From Candidatus Methylomirabilis sp. (GTDB lineage: Bacteria > DYJV01), in assembly GCA_020722945.1 (NCBI GenBank), contig DYJV01000001.1:1-64000 (forward strand): a DNA stretch of 64,000 nt, written 5' to 3'. Shown here piece after piece: positions 37,228 through 47,044 of this stretch; position 1 is the first letter of the stretch; each line of letters begins with the position of its first letter. The translations under genes were made by a program, and so were the position numbers. The notes below the pieces were generated by a model. That model was not told where the DNA came from and did no database searches. It saw only the letters and a program-made list of their open reading frames with translations.

Positions 37228-39588
37228 ATGAATTTTAATAAATACAAAAAAGTTTCCAACCCTGTTCAGTATCTTGGACTTGATATAAATTCTGTTCATA
37301 AAAATTTCGATTCTGCAAAAGTTAAATTTTTACTTGCATTCCCAGATTTATACCAAATTGCCTCATCTAATCTTGGAACACAGATTCTATATAATATAAT
37401 CAATAAACATGAATATTACCTATGTGATAAAATTTTTGCTCCAGATGTAGATATGATGAATATGATATCTAATGGAGAATTACCATATCTATCTCTTTAT
37501 AGTAGAAGAGAAGCTTTAGACTTTGATATAATAGGATTCTCTTTGCAGTATGAGCTTAGCTTCACTACTGTTTTGAAGATGCTTGAGCTTATGGGTATTC
37601 CATTATATGCAAGGGATAGAGTTGGAGATGATTCTATTCCAATTATCTGTGCAGGTGGACCTGTTGTATTTAATCCTTTGCCTGTAGCCTCTTTTTTCGA
37701 TTTTTTCTTAATAGGGGATGGAGAGGAAGCTGTTATTGAGAAATGTGAAATTATAGATAGATATAAAGGATGTGGTAAAAGTAAAATAATAGAGGAGTTG
37801 TCGAAGATAGATGGTGTATATACCCCTCTTTCTAATAAAAAAATAGTTAAAAAAAGATTTATTACAAATTTTAAACCTGAAGATTCTATCTATAATCCGA
37901 TAGTTCCTTTAGCAAAAAGTGTTCATGAAAGGTGTGTTGTAGAGATATCAAGAGGTTGTACGAGAGGTTGCAGATTTTGTCAGGCAGGGATGATTTACAG
38001 ACCTGTAAGGGAGAAAAATATATTAGAAGTATTAAACACAGCCAAAGAATCTATAAAAAATAGCGGTTATGACGAATGTTCTATTTTATCTCTCTCTGTA
38101 GGTGATTACTCTCTGCTTGAAGAGTTGATTTTGGGACTTAAATATCTTGATTCATCAATTTCATTACCATCTATAAGAGCTGACAAAATTAATGACAATA
38201 TATTAAAAATTTTATCAGAGCGTGAAAGGACAGGTTTTACAATTGCACCTGAAGCTGGGAGTGAAAGATTAAGGGCAGTTATAAACAAAAATCTTACTGA
38301 GCAGGATATAGAAGAGTCTGTAACTTTCCTTTTCAAAAATGGGTGGAATCTTATAAAGCTCTACTTTATGATAGGGTTACCTTATGAACGATTTGAGGAT
38401 GTTGAAGATATTGTAAAATTATCTTTTAAAATTGCAAAAATAGGGAGGAGTTTCTCTAAAAACAATAGGATAAATGTCAGTATCAGCACATTTATCCCCA
38501 AGCCTCACACCCCTTTCCAATGGTTTGGACAAGAGAATATTGATTCAATTAAGAGTAAATTAAGATATCTGAAAGATTCTTTCAAAAAAGGTAAAAATAT
38601 AAATTTAAAGTGGCATACCCCTGAAATGAGCCTTCTTGAAGCTGTTTTGTCAAGAGGTGACCGAGATGTTGAGCGTATAATCTATGGTGCATACAAAAAT
38701 GGTGCATATCTTGATAGCTGGGGAGATAAATTTGATTATAAATTATGGGTTCAATCCTCTGATAGCGAACAATATTTACTAAATAAGATTGCAGAGAAAA
38801 ATTATCTTTTGGAAGATGAATTGCCTTGGGATTTTATTGATATAGGAGTATCTAAAGCTTTTTTAAAAAAGGAGTATCTACTTGCAGTTGAAGGGCTTCA
38901 AACCCCTGATTGTAGATTTGATAAATGCTCAGGGTGTGGTGTATGTAGTGGAGAGTTAAAAAATATATTTTCAGAGAAAATAGATAAAGAGCATCTTAAA
39001 ATTCATAATAATTTTATTACAAATAGCGTAGCAGATGATTATAAGAGAGTTATTTTTGAGTTTGAAAAGTTAGGGGCATCCTCATTACTTGGTCAGATTG
39101 ATACTACTAAGCTAATATTAAAGGGATTAAAAAACTCTTCAGCAAAGTATAAATATAGTGAAGGTTTTAAGCCAAAATTAAAAATTACTCAATCTCCACC
39201 TGCACCATTTGGAGTGGCGAGTAAAAGTGAATTTTTTGAAGTATATATTTCGCAATGTTCTGATTTTGATAAACTGGTAGAAGGTATGAATAAGTTTTTT
39301 TCTGGAATTATAGTTATAAAAAGTTATTTTGAGAATATTAACAAAATTAACCTTATGAGAGATGTAAAAGCTTCAGTTTATTCAGTAAAGATAGCTGCCC
39401 TTCCACCTATTGAAGATGAACTTATTGAATCTATAGAAAAAGTATCTGATAAGTTTTACATAAATATCAAATACTTAAATGGTAAGCATCTTAATATTAA
39501 GAAATTCCTTGATTCAGCTTTAAAAGATTTTATTTCCCCTGAAGAGATTGATTTAATAGAGATTAGAAGAGAAAAATTTATTTATTAA
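37228..39588 (+). CDS. B12-binding-type radical SAM protein fused to a DUF2344 domain
   Basis: A 786-residue fusion. Residues 20-190 resemble a cobalamin-type Rossmann domain. The radical SAM cluster is CTRGCRFC with Cys244, Cys248 and Cys251, followed by the SLSVGDY and FTIAPEAGSERLR segments of the TIGR03960 family. A cysteine group CRFDKCSGCGVC lies near residue 555. The C-terminal 200 residues match the DUF2344/TIGR03936 module (SSAKYKYSEGFKPKLKITQSPPAPFGV). In many bacteria this fusion precedes RNase E/G or ribosomal protein L21 genes, suggesting RNA or tRNA modification; those genes are absent here and the substrate is unknown. It ends the long plus-strand unit. Confidence 0.85.
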   Translation: MNFNKYKKVSNPVQYLGLDINSVHKNFDSAKVKFLLAFPDLYQIASSNLGTQILYNIINKHEYYLCDKIFAPDVDMMNMISNGELPYLSLYSRREALDFDIIGFSLQYELSFTTVLKMLELMGIPLYARDRVGDDSIPIICAGGPVVFNPLPVASFFDFFLIGDGEEAVIEKCEIIDRYKGCGKSKIIEELSKIDGVYTPLSNKKIVKKRFITNFKPEDSIYNPIVPLAKSVHERCVVEISRGCTRGCRFCQAGMIYRPVREKNILEVLNTAKESIKNSGYDECSILSLSVGDYSLLEELILGLKYLDSSISLPSIRADKINDNILKILSERERTGFTIAPEAGSERLRAVINKNLTEQDIEESVTFLFKNGWNLIKLYFMIGLPYERFEDVEDIVKLSFKIAKIGRSFSKNNRINVSISTFIPKPHTPFQWFGQENIDSIKSKLRYLKDSFKKGKNINLKWHTPEMSLLEAVLSRGDRDVERIIYGAYKNGAYLDSWGDKFDYKLWVQSSDSEQYLLNKIAEKNYLLEDELPWDFIDIGVSKAFLKKEYLLAVEGLQTPDCRFDKCSGCGVCSGELKNIFSEKIDKEHLKIHNNFITNSVADDYKRVIFEFEKLGASSLLGQIDTTKLILKGLKNSSAKYKYSEGFKPKLKITQSPPAPFGVASKSEFFEVYISQCSDFDKLVEGMNKFFSGIIVIKSYFENINKINLMRDVKASVYSVKIAALPPIEDELIESIEKVSDKFYINIKYLNGKHLNIKKFLDSALKDFISPEEIDLIEIRREKFIY

Positions 39589-39845
39589 TTGATTTTTTTT
39601 AATACTTTACAGTATGGCATCAAGTGGTAGTTATAAAAACTATAAAACCGTGAGAGGATAAAAAAGTGGAGTATTCTTGAATTAGGGTGTTTAGAGTTAT
39701 TAAATTTTAAGCTCTTTTCAAAGATATTTATTGTAATATTGTTTAATAGAATAATCTCTATTTTATCTCTAAAATTTAAACTATTTATCAGGTATCTATT
39801 TGTTATGCATTGGTTTTTTATTTTATAAGAAGATAGGGGGTAATG

Positions 39846-42518
39846 ATGAAGCTGAAACTTAAATACAAAATATTAATTCCTATTGTAATCTTATTTTTAA
39901 TCTTTATTCTTGGTGTAGTTTTCTTTATAAAACAAGATTTTAACTCTATTTCAAGGTATTTCATCGACTCAAATGTTCAAACAACGGTCAAGCATATTCA
40001 AGATAGTATTAATATGAGAGGTGAGCGTTGTATCTTTGCTGTTTCAGGGCTTTCTACTAATACTCTTGTTTTAGATTCTTATAGAATGAATGACTCAATG
40101 GCGAGGAGATTTTTACGGACATATGTTGACCCTGTTGTTAATAAAATAAAGTTGGATACAGGATTAAAAGATGTAAAAATTCATTTTCACAGAGCTCCAG
40201 CAAAGAGTCTTTTGAGATTATGGAAAAAAGAGGGTGATAAAGATGGAGGTGATGACCTTAGCAGTTTTAGAGAGACTATACTTGAAGTTGCAAAGAATAA
40301 AAAAGCAGTTAAAGGTATAGAAATTGGAAAAGAGGGTTTAGCTATAAGGGGGATAGTCCCTATTTTTGATAATTCGGCTAATTATATCGGTTCTGTTGAA
40401 ATAGTTGATAACTTTGAAAATATAATTAACTCTCTTAATAATCCAAAACTGAAAATATCTATCTTTGTAAAAAATGAGTTTACTAAGTTGCTTAAAGATT
40501 CTTTAAATAACCCTAAAATAGGTGAATTTACTATTTTAAAGAAAGAGCAGTATGATGAATTTAAAAACTATTTTTCTGCTCAATTTTTAAAGCAGGGAGT
40601 TGAAAAAACTGTTGTTAGTCAAAATAATCCTAACTCTCTTGAGGCTGTTTTCCCAGTTAAAGATTTTAAAGGGAGAGTTGTTGCTGTTGTTACTATGATT
40701 TATGACATATCTGATGTTGCATCTCTTGTAAAAAAAGATATAATTAAATTTATTGGAATTACTTTGACCATATTAGTTCTATTTATCATAGTTCTTTTCT
40801 TTACTTTAGGGTTTTTAGTTTCTCCTTTATTAAAAGTAACAGAGACTCTAAAAGCTATCTCTGAGGGGAGTGGTGATTTAAGTGTCAGAATAGATGTCAA
40901 AACCAACGATGAATTTTCAGAGCTTGCAAATTACTTTAATAGTTTTGTTCAAAAGTTAAATAATATGATCTTTGATATAAAATTGTCAAGCCAGAGTATA
41001 GAGCGAGAGAATATAGTTTTACTTGAACAGGCATCTACTATTTTAAAAAATAGTAATGATATTTTTGATAACATCTCCTCAACTGCATCTGCTTCTGAAG
41101 AGATATCTTCTGTCTTATCATCACTTGCAAGCAGCACAAATCTCTTAAAAAGAAACAGCAATATAATGATGGAGGAGAACAACAAGCTATTTGCTGATAT
41201 TGAAGATATTAACAAATATATAGAAAAACTTGACCATATCGTAAAAGATGTAATTGAATTTACAGAAAAGAGCAGTAGAAGTTCAAATACTCTTGAATCA
41301 AACTCTTCAGATATCAATAATATAATTCTTGATTTTGGAAATGTTCTTAAAAATATTTTCAATGCTATTGAAATAGTAAAAGGTTCTGCTGCTAATATAT
41401 CTGATTCAATCAACTCTGTTGCTTCAGCAGTAGAGGAACAGGCAAAGAGTATCGATGATGTTTCTGTTAGAGCGAATGATTCTTATAAGAGTTCTGAATA
41501 TAATGTAACTCTTATAGAAGCAAGTAAAAAAGAGATGGATAAAGTAGTAAATAGGATGAATAATATAGGTATTACAATAAAATCTCTTGGTGAGACAATG
41601 GGTAATCTCTCAGAGTCTGTTAATAATATAGAAGAGATAATTTCTTTGATAGATGAAATTAGTGAACAAACTAATTTACTTGCTCTTAATGCAGCGATAG
41701 AAGCCGCAAGGGCAGGAGAAGCAGGTAAAGGTTTTGCTGTTGTTGCTGATGAAGTTAGGAAACTCTCTGAAAGGAGTGAAGAGGCTACCAAAAAGATAAA
41801 GGAGATTATTGGTCTAATGGTAAAAGAGGCGAATCTTGCCTCTAATAAGAGTGAAAAAGGTATAGAAGAGATGGATAGTGGTCTTACTATGATATCTGAT
41901 ACAAGTAAGCAGCTTGAAAAGATAGTTGAAGAATCTTATAAATCTAAAAATTTTGTCCATCAAATTGCTATTGCATCATCTGAGCAGAGGGAAGTTGTTC
42001 ATCAGATAACAAATTCAGTTTCTGGTGTTGTAGATAAAGTTAATGATATTAATGCAAAAGTTGTTGATTTTTCTGATAATCTCCAGATAGTAAAAGATGA
42101 ATTTGACAAAATAATAAATTCAAATAAAGATATATCTGCTGAAATAGAGCAGCAGAAGATAATTACTGGGGAGCTAAAAGATTTGACTGTTGAATTAGAG
42201 GATATAAAAAATCATACAAAAAATATTGCAGTAGAGTCTATCTCTGCTGGGAAAATTGTTTTACTTGCTATTAATGAGATGTCCAATCAGATAGCTTCAA
42301 TAGAGAGTGGTTCAGAGGAGCAGTCGATTGCTTCAAACTCTATTTCACTTTCTATTAACAATATTAAAGATATGAGTGATAATCTTAAAAATATTTCTGA
42401 GGAAAATCAGAAAATCACTGATGAAATTAGCAAGATTACCAGCGGACTTATGAAATTAGTTGCAGGCTTTAAACTTAAAAGAGATGTTTCTATAGAAGTT
42501 AGAGATAGTAAGATATAA
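39846..42518 (+). CDS. Methyl-accepting chemotaxis protein
   Basis: An 890-residue transmembrane chemoreceptor. TM1 is near residues 7-29. The periplasmic sensor (30-300) is Cache-like; [26 protein letters not shown] and [18 protein letters not shown] resemble the dCache_3 type. TM2 is near 303-325, then a HAMP domain ([21 protein letters not shown]). A long coiled-coil signalling domain follows, with the CheA/CheW-binding hairpin tip [37 protein letters not shown]. The ATG at 39846 is better spaced from the GGGGG ribosome site than the adjacent ATG at 39843. It probably signals to the upstream CheA/CheW. Confidence 0.93.
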   Translation: MKLKLKYKILIPIVILFLIFILGVVFFIKQDFNSISRYFIDSNVQTTVKHIQDSINMRGERCIFAVSGLSTNTLVLDSYRMNDSMARRFLRTYVDPVVNKIKLDTGLKDVKIHFHRAPAKSLLRLWKKEGDKDGGDDLSSFRETILEVAKNKKAVKGIEIGKEGLAIRGIVPIFDNSANYIGSVEIVDNFENIINSLNNPKLKISIFVKNEFTKLLKDSLNNPKIGEFTILKKEQYDEFKNYFSAQFLKQGVEKTVVSQNNPNSLEAVFPVKDFKGRVVAVVTMIYDISDVASLVKKDIIKFIGITLTILVLFIIVLFFTLGFLVSPLLKVTETLKAISEGSGDLSVRIDVKTNDEFSELANYFNSFVQKLNNMIFDIKLSSQSIERENIVLLEQASTILKNSNDIFDNISSTASASEEISSVLSSLASSTNLLKRNSNIMMEENNKLFADIEDINKYIEKLDHIVKDVIEFTEKSSRSSNTLESNSSDINNIILDFGNVLKNIFNAIEIVKGSAANISDSINSVASAVEEQAKSIDDVSVRANDSYKSSEYNVTLIEASKKEMDKVVNRMNNIGITIKSLGETMGNLSESVNNIEEIISLIDEISEQTNLLALNAAIEAARAGEAGKGFAVVADEVRKLSERSEEATKKIKEIIGLMVKEANLASNKSEKGIEEMDSGLTMISDTSKQLEKIVEESYKSKNFVHQIAIASSEQREVVHQITNSVSGVVDKVNDINAKVVDFSDNLQIVKDEFDKIINSNKDISAEIEQQKIITGELKDLTVELEDIKNHTKNIAVESISAGKIVLLAINEMSNQIASIESGSEEQSIASNSISLSINNIKDMSDNLKNISEENQKITDEISKITSGLMKLVAGFKLKRDVSIEVRDSKI

Positions 42519-42558
42519 GTTTATTTGAGTTAAAATTTTATAACTGAGGAGGTAAACC

Positions 42559-43389
42559 TTGTTTAAAAAGATACTTTATATTTTATGTTTTTCATCTCTT
42601 ATCTTATTTTATAATTTTGAATTGTTTGCTAAGAATATCAAAATTATTACAAGTATCTATCCGATATTCGAAATAACCAAAAATATAATCCCGGATGGAT
42701 ATGAGCTTAATTTTGTTGTTCCTGCAGGTGCAAATCCACATACATTTGAACCTACTGTTAACAAAGCTACTCAAATCAAAGAAGCGGATCTATTTATCTC
42801 TGTTTCAAAACATTTTGATGGTTGGATAGAGAAATTTATAAAAAATGATTGTAGAGTTATTTATCTTGAAGAGGATCAGAAGAAAAATCCCCATATATGG
42901 TTGTCCCCAACATTAGTTTTAGAAAAGTTAGATAAGATAAATCGTGCAATAGGAGATCTATCACCTGAAGATAAAGCTACTATTGATAGCAAAGTCCAAT
43001 CGTATAAATCTCAGATAGAAAAATTAATTTCTGATTCAAAAGATAAACTTTCATCTATAAAGTCTCGTAATTTTATCCAATATCACCCTGCATGGGATTA
43101 TTTTGCTTCCGATTTTGGATTAAATATTGTTGGAACACTCTCAAAAGGTGAAGGCTTGGTGATCTCCCCTCAAAAATATAACCAGCTTATTGATAGTGCA
43201 AAAAAAAATAATGTCCAGTCAATTATAGTGGATCTTAAAGGACAGGAGGAGATTTTGAGTAATTTTTCAAAAGTTACAAAAGCAAAGATATTGAGGCTGG
43301 ATCCACTTGGAAGGCCTCCGATTACTTATTTAGATTTAATAAAAGAGAATGTTTCAAGGATTGTTGAAGCAGATAAAATTGTCAAATAG
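42559..43389 (+). CDS. ZnuA-like metal ABC transporter substrate-binding protein
   Basis: A 276-residue periplasmic binding protein of the zinc/manganese cluster A-I family. The signal peptide has hydrophobic residues 5-22, ending ELFAKN. Metal-ligand histidines are visible in GANPHTFEPT, NPHIWLSPT and IQYHPAWDYFASDFG, with the usual C-terminal acidic ligand region. The His-rich loop of ZnuA is absent, so zinc versus manganese is open. The start is TTG at 42559 after a strong GAGGAGGT. No permease or ATPase genes are next to it, making it an orphan. Confidence 0.88.
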   Translation: MFKKILYILCFSSLILFYNFELFAKNIKIITSIYPIFEITKNIIPDGYELNFVVPAGANPHTFEPTVNKATQIKEADLFISVSKHFDGWIEKFIKNDCRVIYLEEDQKKNPHIWLSPTLVLEKLDKINRAIGDLSPEDKATIDSKVQSYKSQIEKLISDSKDKLSSIKSRNFIQYHPAWDYFASDFGLNIVGTLSKGEGLVISPQKYNQLIDSAKKNNVQSIIVDLKGQEEILSNFSKVTKAKILRLDPLGRPPITYLDLIKENVSRIVEADKIVK

Positions 43390-43434
43390 CGTGTAAACCT
43401 CCATCTAATTTTTACTTGTTTATACATCTTAAAT

Positions 43435-44010
43435 TTACAGTTTACACACTTTTTTTACACCATCCCATTTTTGGAGAATTGTCTCAAAAGTTTGAGCATA
43501 AATATTATAAAAATCTTTACTGTATAAGACCATTGCTATTTTTTCAAAATTGTTCTCTTTGCAATAGTTTAATATTGTAGAAATTGCAATTTCTGATGCC
43601 TCTTGGACGGGGTATCTGTATACTCCTGTGCTAATGGAGGGGAAGGCTATTGTCTTGACCCCATTTTGGATAGCGAGTTTTAAAGAGTTGTTGTATGAAT
43701 TCATTAAAAGTTGGGCTTCGTTGTTTCTCCCGCCTCTCCAGATTGGACCTACTGTATGTATCACAAATTTTGATGGAAGTTTGCCGGCTGTTGTAATTAC
43801 TGCTTCTCCTGTAGGAAGAGATCCAATCTTTTTAATTATTTTTTTACATTCATTGAGAATATCTTCCCCACCTGCAGAATGAATTGCTCCATCAACTCCA
43901 CCACCACCCATAAGAGTAGAGTTGGCAGCATTGACTATTGCATCAAATTTGACTATTGTAATGTCTCCATGAATTAGTGAGATTGTTGTATTATTGATGA
44001 GTTTATCCAT
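43435..44010 (-). CDS. Macrodomain protein (O-acetyl-ADP-ribose deacetylase-like)
   Basis: A 191-residue single macrodomain of the MacroD/YmdB type. The ADP-ribose-binding loops are visible: HGDITIVKFDAIVNAANSTLMGGGGVDGAIHSAGG at the N-terminus and FPSISTGVYRYPVQEASEIA in the C-terminal half. Such enzymes hydrolyse O-acetyl-ADP-ribose or remove mono-ADP-ribose from proteins. A short C-terminal extension (GVKKVCKL) is present. It stands alone on the minus strand, convergent with the ZnuA gene. Confidence 0.92.
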   Translation of the reverse strand: MDKLINNTTISLIHGDITIVKFDAIVNAANSTLMGGGGVDGAIHSAGGEDILNECKKIIKKIGSLPTGEAVITTAGKLPSKFVIHTVGPIWRGGRNNEAQLLMNSYNNSLKLAIQNGVKTIAFPSISTGVYRYPVQEASEIAISTILNYCKENNFEKIAMVLYSKDFYNIYAQTFETILQKWDGVKKVCKL

Positions 44011-44170
44011 TTATAACCCCCCCAATTAAAATAACTTCATCTCTTTTTTTGATATCATACGAATTTAATCTTCATTAAATAATGATTTCTAAACCGTTAA
44101 ATTTAGGTAGTTTTTTAACTATAGATGTAAAATTCTAAAATTTAGTTTGCATAAGTTTTAGGTATAGTTA

Positions 44171-44217
44171 ATAAAAATAATTAATAGATGAGAAATTTAA
44201 GATTCCCCATCTATTAA
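44171..44217 (-). terminator. Terminator after thrC
   Basis: On the minus strand a perfect 10-bp stem TTAATAGATG / CATCTATTAA (44217-44208 and 44190-44181) with a 17-nt loop, followed by TTATTTTTATT. It starts 5 nt after the thrC stop codon. The stem is AT-rich and the loop long, so strength is uncertain. Confidence 0.6.
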
Positions 44218-44221
44218 AGAG

Positions 44222-45274
44222 TTATCCTAATATTATTTTTGCTATTTTATCGTAATTTGCCTCTACTGTAAGAGGTTTGTCAGATATTTTAATTGCGTTG
44301 TCAGGGTCTTTTAACCCATGACCTGTAAGAGTGCAAACGATAGTCTCTCCTCCATTAAAAAATTTCTTTGATGAGAGTTTTAGTAGGCCTGCAATGGTTG
44401 CAGCACTTGCTGGTTCACAAAATACGCCCTCTTTTTCTGCAATTAATTTGTAAGCTGATAAAATTTCCTCGTCAGAAACCATATCTATTAGACCATTAGA
44501 ATCATCTCTTGCTTTTTCTGCTTGATGCCAGCTTGCAGGATTACCTATTCTTATTGCTGTTGCTACAGTTTCTGGATTGTCTATTTTGTAACCTCTCACA
44601 ATAGGTGCAGAACCTTCTGCCTGAAAGCCTAACATTTTTGGTAGATTTACAGAGAGTTTCTCTTTAAAATATTCGGTGTAGCCCATCCAATAAGCCGTTA
44701 TATTTCCTGCATTACCGACAGGGAGGCAGTGATAATCTGGTGCTTTGCCAAGTGCATCTACTATTTCAAAAGCTGCTGTTTTCTGACCTTGTAATCTGTA
44801 TGGATTTATTGAATTTACTATTGTTATTGGTGATTTTTCACCTATTTCTCTAACGAGATTTAATGCTTCATCAAAATTCCCTTTGACCTGAATAACTTTT
44901 GCCCCATGCATCATTGCTTGAGATAATTTACCAAGAGCTATTTTGCCTTCAGGTATTAGAACAAACGCTTTCAATCCAGCTCTTGAAGCGTAAGCTGATG
45001 CTGATGCAGAGGTATTACCAGTGGATGCACATATAACAGCTTTTGAGCCATTTTCAAGTGCATTTGTTACAGCCATTGTCATTCCACGATCTTTAAAAGA
45101 TCCGGTAGGATTTAACCCCTCGTATTTGAAGTATAGCTCTATATTTTCCCCTATCATTTCATTTATATATTTAGCTTTAATGAGTGGAGTATTCCCCTCA
45201 TTAAGGGTAACAATTTTACTCTCATCTTTTATCGGTAAAAATTTTTTATACTGTTTAATTAATCCTTCCCACAT
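44222..45274 (-). CDS. thrC: Threonine synthase
   Basis: PLP-dependent conversion of O-phosphohomoserine to threonine. The 350-residue short form carries the PLP lysine in [12 protein letters not shown] near residue 60, [20 protein letters not shown], the phosphate-binding [12 protein letters not shown], and [13 protein letters not shown] at the C-terminus. It resembles the Bacillus/Thermotoga-type enzyme rather than the 430-residue E. coli type. The ATG has AGGAGCGG upstream. It follows pyrE on the minus strand by about 70 nt. Confidence 0.95.
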   Translation of the reverse strand: MWEGLIKQYKKFLPIKDESKIVTLNEGNTPLIKAKYINEMIGENIELYFKYEGLNPTGSFKDRGMTMAVTNALENGSKAVICASTGNTSASASAYASRAGLKAFVLIPEGKIALGKLSQAMMHGAKVIQVKGNFDEALNLVREIGEKSPITIVNSINPYRLQGQKTAAFEIVDALGKAPDYHCLPVGNAGNITAYWMGYTEYFKEKLSVNLPKMLGFQAEGSAPIVRGYKIDNPETVATAIRIGNPASWHQAEKARDDSNGLIDMVSDEEILSAYKLIAEKEGVFCEPASAATIAGLLKLSSKKFFNGGETIVCTLTGHGLKDPDNAIKISDKPLTVEANYDKIAKIILG

Positions 45275-45344
45275 ATTCCGCTCCTTTTTTTTAATAATCC
45301 TCTCTTAAAAAGAGATGGTTTGATATTTAAATTTTTTATGATTT

Positions 45345-45887
45345 TTAAATTAGTTCACTCTTTTTGAAAATTGAGAAGATTTTGTAACCCTCTTTTTCGA
45401 TATTTTCAAGTCCACCCTCCTCTCTATCAACAAGAACAACTATTAATCCTATTTTGTAACCCTCTTCCTCTACTATTTTGGCTGCTTTTAGTATTGATCC
45501 ACCTGTAGTTATTACATCTTCAACTATTGCAACAACATTACCCTTTTTTAAGTTTTTATCCCCTTCAATCCAAAGTTTCTTCCCATGTCCTTTAGGTTCT
45601 TTCCTCACAATAAAAGCATTTATAGGGGATTGTTCGAGATAGCTTACTAATGCAACTGAAGTAGCAATGGGGTCGGCTCCAAGTGTAGGTCCACCTACAG
45701 CAGTTATTTGTGGGGTAAAATTTTTTATGATATCAAACATCAATTTCCCTGTAAGATACCCACCTTCAGCATTTAATGTAGTTTGCTTGCCATCAAAATA
45801 AAAGTTGCTCTTTCTACCTGAAACAAGGGTAATTTCTCTATTTTCATAAGATAGTTCCATTATAATTTTTTTTAGTCTCTCTCTCAT
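45345..45887 (-). CDS. pyrE: Orotate phosphoribosyltransferase
   Basis: Transfers ribose-5-phosphate from PRPP to orotate, forming OMP in pyrimidine synthesis. The 180-residue protein has the PRPP-binding motif VVAIVEDVITTGGSIL, catalytic-loop residues in RKEPKGHGKKLWIEG and the GGPTLGADPIATSVA segment, all typical of PyrE. It follows the MetE-like gene on the minus strand (60-nt gap) and precedes thrC. An inverted TCTCTT...AAGAGA near 45300-45314 lies between pyrE and thrC. Confidence 0.94.
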   Translation of the reverse strand: MRERLKKIIMELSYENREITLVSGRKSNFYFDGKQTTLNAEGGYLTGKLMFDIIKNFTPQITAVGGPTLGADPIATSVALVSYLEQSPINAFIVRKEPKGHGKKLWIEGDKNLKKGNVVAIVEDVITTGGSILKAAKIVEEEGYKIGLIVVLVDREEGGLENIEKEGYKIFSIFKKSELI

Positions 45888-45947
45888 TGCTGCTCCTTAA
45901 TTTTAATATTGTAAAATTTTTATCTTTTAAATTATTTTAAAAAATAA

Positions 45948-46988
45948 TCAGGTGATTTTAAATTTTTCTCTCAAATGGTTAGAGAAAAGTTTATTTAACT
46001 CAAAGACACGTAAAGCATCGTCCTCTTTCATTGACCCTGTACCACAGCTTGGAGTAATAAAAGATTGTTTAAATAACTCCTCTCTGTCAAGACCTTTTTT
46101 GGAAAGTTGTGAAACTGCTTTATTAAAAATGGTGTCAATTTCGTCGATGGTTATATCTCGTATCTTCTCATTTGTGGGGATAATACCCCAAGCAAGAAAT
46201 CCACCATTTTGAATGAAATTTTTGATATCATCTCCATATAGTAAAAAATTATCCATATACAGAAAAGCGTCAAAATTTATAATGTTGACATTACTTTTTA
46301 AAATCAATGACCAATCAGTATTCCCACAGCAATGAATCCCTGATAATCCTGAAATTTTGCTAAAACATCTGTTAAAAATATCGATGATAATATCTTCAGG
46401 CATATTAAAGAAAGCTGACCCGTATGAAACCATGTAAGGTTCGTCAAAGAAGATTATCATATTTTCACCAAAAAAATCTTCCTGCCACTTACCTTTGATT
46501 CCGACGAGCTCGGTGATTATATCACGATATTCATCATTGTATATAAGACTCTTCTTCATTTTATCTGTAACAGTAAGCCCAAAGCTTATAGGACCTGTAA
46601 CATGACCTTTAAGCATCGTATATTTTAGCTGGGAGTTATTTAAAATATTTTTTAAAAGGTATAAACATTTTGTAAATGTTTCACTTATTTTAAAAAAATT
46701 ACTATTTTCATTTAATATATTTTCGTAAAAAACCTCTTTTTCTCTGTTTGATACAATATCTGTATCAACAAAAATAGAACCTTTATCTATCGATAAAACT
46801 GCACCGGGAAGAGCTTCTGAGTATTGGATATACATATTCTCATAATTATTTAGATTAGGCATCTGTGGCCAATAAGGGAAAGAAGGGTAGTAAGATATTG
46901 CAGTATCACAGCAAAATTGAGGGGAGGTAAAAGGCATGCTTCCAATTCCGAGTGGGAGGAGATTTGCACTTATAGGACAACTTTTCAT
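45948..46988 (-). CDS. Cobalamin-independent methionine synthase-like (MetE/UROD fold) protein
   Basis: A 346-residue single-barrel protein of the MetE C-terminal/uroporphyrinogen decarboxylase superfamily. The N-terminal GIGSMPF, central MLKGHVTGPISFGLTVTD, and GIHCCGNTDW with PSCGTGSM near the end supply the His/Cys residues that bind zinc in MetE relatives. Full MetE has about 750 residues; this is the short, core-type form found in anaerobes, whose methyl donor may be a corrinoid protein. The exact reaction is unknown. It follows uvrB on the minus strand by 56 nt. Confidence 0.7.
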   Translation of the reverse strand: MKSCPISANLLPLGIGSMPFTSPQFCCDTAISYYPSFPYWPQMPNLNNYENMYIQYSEALPGAVLSIDKGSIFVDTDIVSNREKEVFYENILNENSNFFKISETFTKCLYLLKNILNNSQLKYTMLKGHVTGPISFGLTVTDKMKKSLIYNDEYRDIITELVGIKGKWQEDFFGENMIIFFDEPYMVSYGSAFFNMPEDIIIDIFNRCFSKISGLSGIHCCGNTDWSLILKSNVNIINFDAFLYMDNFLLYGDDIKNFIQNGGFLAWGIIPTNEKIRDITIDEIDTIFNKAVSQLSKKGLDREELFKQSFITPSCGTGSMKEDDALRVFELNKLFSNHLREKFKIT

Positions 46989-47044
46989 ATTTTGTGCTCC
47001 TTAAATCTTTTTTAGAGTTTTTAATTTGAGTTTTTAGTAAAAAA

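Noticed and set aside
39589-39842. Possible sigma-54 or sigma-28 promoter upstream of the chemoreceptor gene
   Set aside because: TGGCAT near 39614 lacks a GC at the -12 spacing and no GCCGATAA-like -10 is present; only a generic TATAAG with a weak -35 could be seen.
43391-43447. Inverted repeat GTGTAAAC/GTTTACAC between znuA-like and macrodomain genes
   Set aside because: Arms are only 8 bp with a 41-nt loop and one arm overlaps the macrodomain stop codon; too weak to call a bidirectional terminator.
45300-45314. TCTCTT...AAGAGA hairpin between pyrE and thrC
   Set aside because: A 6-bp stem without a following T-run on the minus strand; not enough for a terminator or attenuator call.
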